Positions 13,401-13,578 of a stretch of 13,578 nucleotides of DNA are shown piece after piece; position 1 is the stretch's first letter, and each line of letters starts with the position of its first letter. Where the stretch lies: contig JAGOSU010000018.1 of the NCBI GenBank assembly GCA_018062165.1, positions 1 through 13,578 on the forward strand. The letters are read 5' to 3'. The position numbers were made by a program, and so were the translations under genes. The stretch is from Minisyncoccota bacterium (lineage in GTDB: Bacteria; Patescibacteriota; Minisyncoccia; Phycocordibacterales; Phycocordibacteraceae). The notes under the pieces were generated by a model. That model worked only from the letters and a program-made list of their open reading frames with translations. It had not been told where the DNA came from and searched no databases.

Positions 13401-13578
13401 TTCGGAGAAATGGAAGTCTGGGCACTTCTCGGGTACGGAGCTGCGTACACGCTCCGCGAGATGCTCACCATTAAGTCTGACGATATCCAGGGACGCTCTG
13501 CGACCTTCGATGCCATCGTGAAGGGCGAGCCGGTTGTCCACTCAGGCACTCCAGCTTCCTTCTCGGTACTTACTAACC
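10458..13578 (+). CDS. rpoB: RNA polymerase beta subunit (3' end cut by the window)
   Basis: There are 1,040 codons without a stop before the window ends. Only the last few dozen residues appear missing, because the C-terminal 'QQPLGGKAQ' and 'GEMEVWALLGYGAAYTLRE' region is present. Other family landmarks are 'DDIDHLGFRRVRFVGELLQ', the fork/rifampicin region 'SQFMDQQNILAELENMR' (385-401) with 'SALGPGGLTRERAGFEVRD', 'CPIHTPEGQNIGL' (432-444), and the active-site lysine segment 'GDKLAGRHGNKGVISRVLP'. Start ATG 10458 is fixed by an in-frame TAG four codons upstream. Residues at the rifampicin pocket differ from E. coli (H526 is Asn, R529 is Thr). The gene follows trmD, not rplJ-rplL as in many bacteria. 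Whether rpoC follows is outside the window. Confidence 0.97.
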   Translation, partial: MPINKPLVQKTFAAFKKPRVEFPDLVAHQRQSFEWLVKDGLTELFKEFTPIPDYSTKKFELKWNGFEIGEPKGDEESARENMRTYEAPLKASVTLLNKTLGTEKTQDIFLADIPVMTPHGSFIVSGVERAIVPQLARSFGAFFISEEAKGQTWFGAKIIPSRGVWIEIDSEPSGAIMVKIDRKRKFPVTNLLAVFSGEAGAPLLKRFAGNPDAVAAIQTTLEHDPAKTLEDAYVEIHRRMRDGDLATPENAKQYVNALFTPDRYDLSKVGRYRLNKRFGGKMEPKSLEQRVLTYEDLIHIVGEIAKMNKDPNARPDDIDHLGFRRVRFVGELLQARMRVGMSRMKRNIQDRMSTIESDTSLPMAFVNPRPLQASIREFFTANQLSQFMDQQNILAELENMRTLSALGPGGLTRERAGFEVRDVHPSHYGRLCPIHTPEGQNIGLILRLALHARTNEFGVIETPYAKVKDGVVTEEIEFLNALEEEEYVIAHGATPVDDKGKIVPDTIEARRGGEPAIVRRDEIQYIDSSTYQMFSAATAMIPFVDHDDANRALMGSNMQKQATPVMIPEAPLVSTGIEEHAARNTGRLIIAQEAGEVTYADARKIVVQGKEKKPMEYRLQQLTQTNQNSAFLQRPIVKTGDKVKKGDVLADASSSDRGQMALGQNVRVAFMSWSGANYEDAIIVSERLVQQSKFTTIHIEDFEAAVRDTKLGAEVTTHDIPNVGELRLKNLDEEGVVRIGAEVRPGDILVGKVTPKGETQLTPEERLLRSIFGDKAKDVKDTSLRMEGGKRGRVIGVRVFSRERGDQLESGIIKKIVVTVAQVRNVSVGDKLAGRHGNKGVISRVLPAEDMPYDKDGNPVDVILTPLGVPSRMNLGQILELHLGLAANTLGYQAVVPPFAGATADEIRDELEAAGFSRSGKLQLYDGRTGTAFAQPVSVGYMYILKLHHMVEDKIHMRSIGPYSLITQQPLGGKAQNGGQRFGEMEVWALLGYGAAYTLREMLTIKSDDIQGRSATFDAIVKGEPVVHSGTPASFSVLTN

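Noticed and set aside
1..13578. CRISPR arrays, insertion sequences, tandem repeats or a replication origin
   Set aside because: No repeated spacer pattern, transposase, terminal inverted repeats, DnaA-box cluster or tandem repeats were visible in either strand.

Overview
The window looks like ordinary chromosome of a Patescibacteria (CPR) bacterium, most likely of the Parcubacteria group. The signs are compact genes, a small SMC-like protein, a bS16 of the 'MLM-RLQRIGRK' type, small membrane-anchored proteins starting 'KGFA', and lineage-style changes in RpoB. This placement is inference from protein style, not from a marker tree. The genetic code is standard: no in-frame TGA is needed anywhere. 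None of the 11 complete genes ends in TGA (6 TAG, 5 TAA).

Layout. Bases 48-4795 (+ strand): a NusB-Nudix fusion, a small four-helix membrane protein, RNase III (rnc), a short SMC-like ATPase with no recognisable hinge, and a GFA/CENP-V-type zinc protein. Bases 4846-6105 (+): glutamate dehydrogenase, preceded by a perfect hairpin. Bases 6095-8080 (-): RNase R, converging on and overlapping the dehydrogenase by 11 bp. Bases 8146-10263 (+): bS16 (rpsP), KhpA, a pilin-like membrane-anchored protein between two terminators, and tRNA m1G37 methyltransferase (trmD). Bases 10264-10457 hold no gene: a promoter followed by a strongly structured leader. Bases 10458-13578 (+): rpoB, running off the window end.

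The genes mostly serve the gene-expression core: transcription (NusB, RpoB), RNA processing and decay (RNase III, RNase R, KhpA), ribosome and tRNA modification (bS16, TrmD) and chromosome organisation (SMC). Glutamate dehydrogenase and the GFA protein are the metabolic additions. rimM, usual between rpsP/khpA and trmD in many bacteria, is missing there, and the pilin-like gene occupies the spot.

A recurring pattern is a TAnnnT (-10-like) box 6-9 bases before a start codon with no Shine-Dalgarno sequence. This suggests widespread leaderless or near-leaderless mRNAs. rpsP is the best case, with TTGACG, 17 bp, TAGGCT, then ATG 9 bases on.

No complete tRNA, rRNA, CRISPR array, insertion sequence or replication origin was seen. 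The window does not hold an obvious new multi-gene system. The best leads are the hingeless SMC, the structured rpoB leader, the leaderless promoter pattern, the NusB-Nudix fusion with a degenerate Nudix box, and the rifampicin-pocket substitutions in RpoB.
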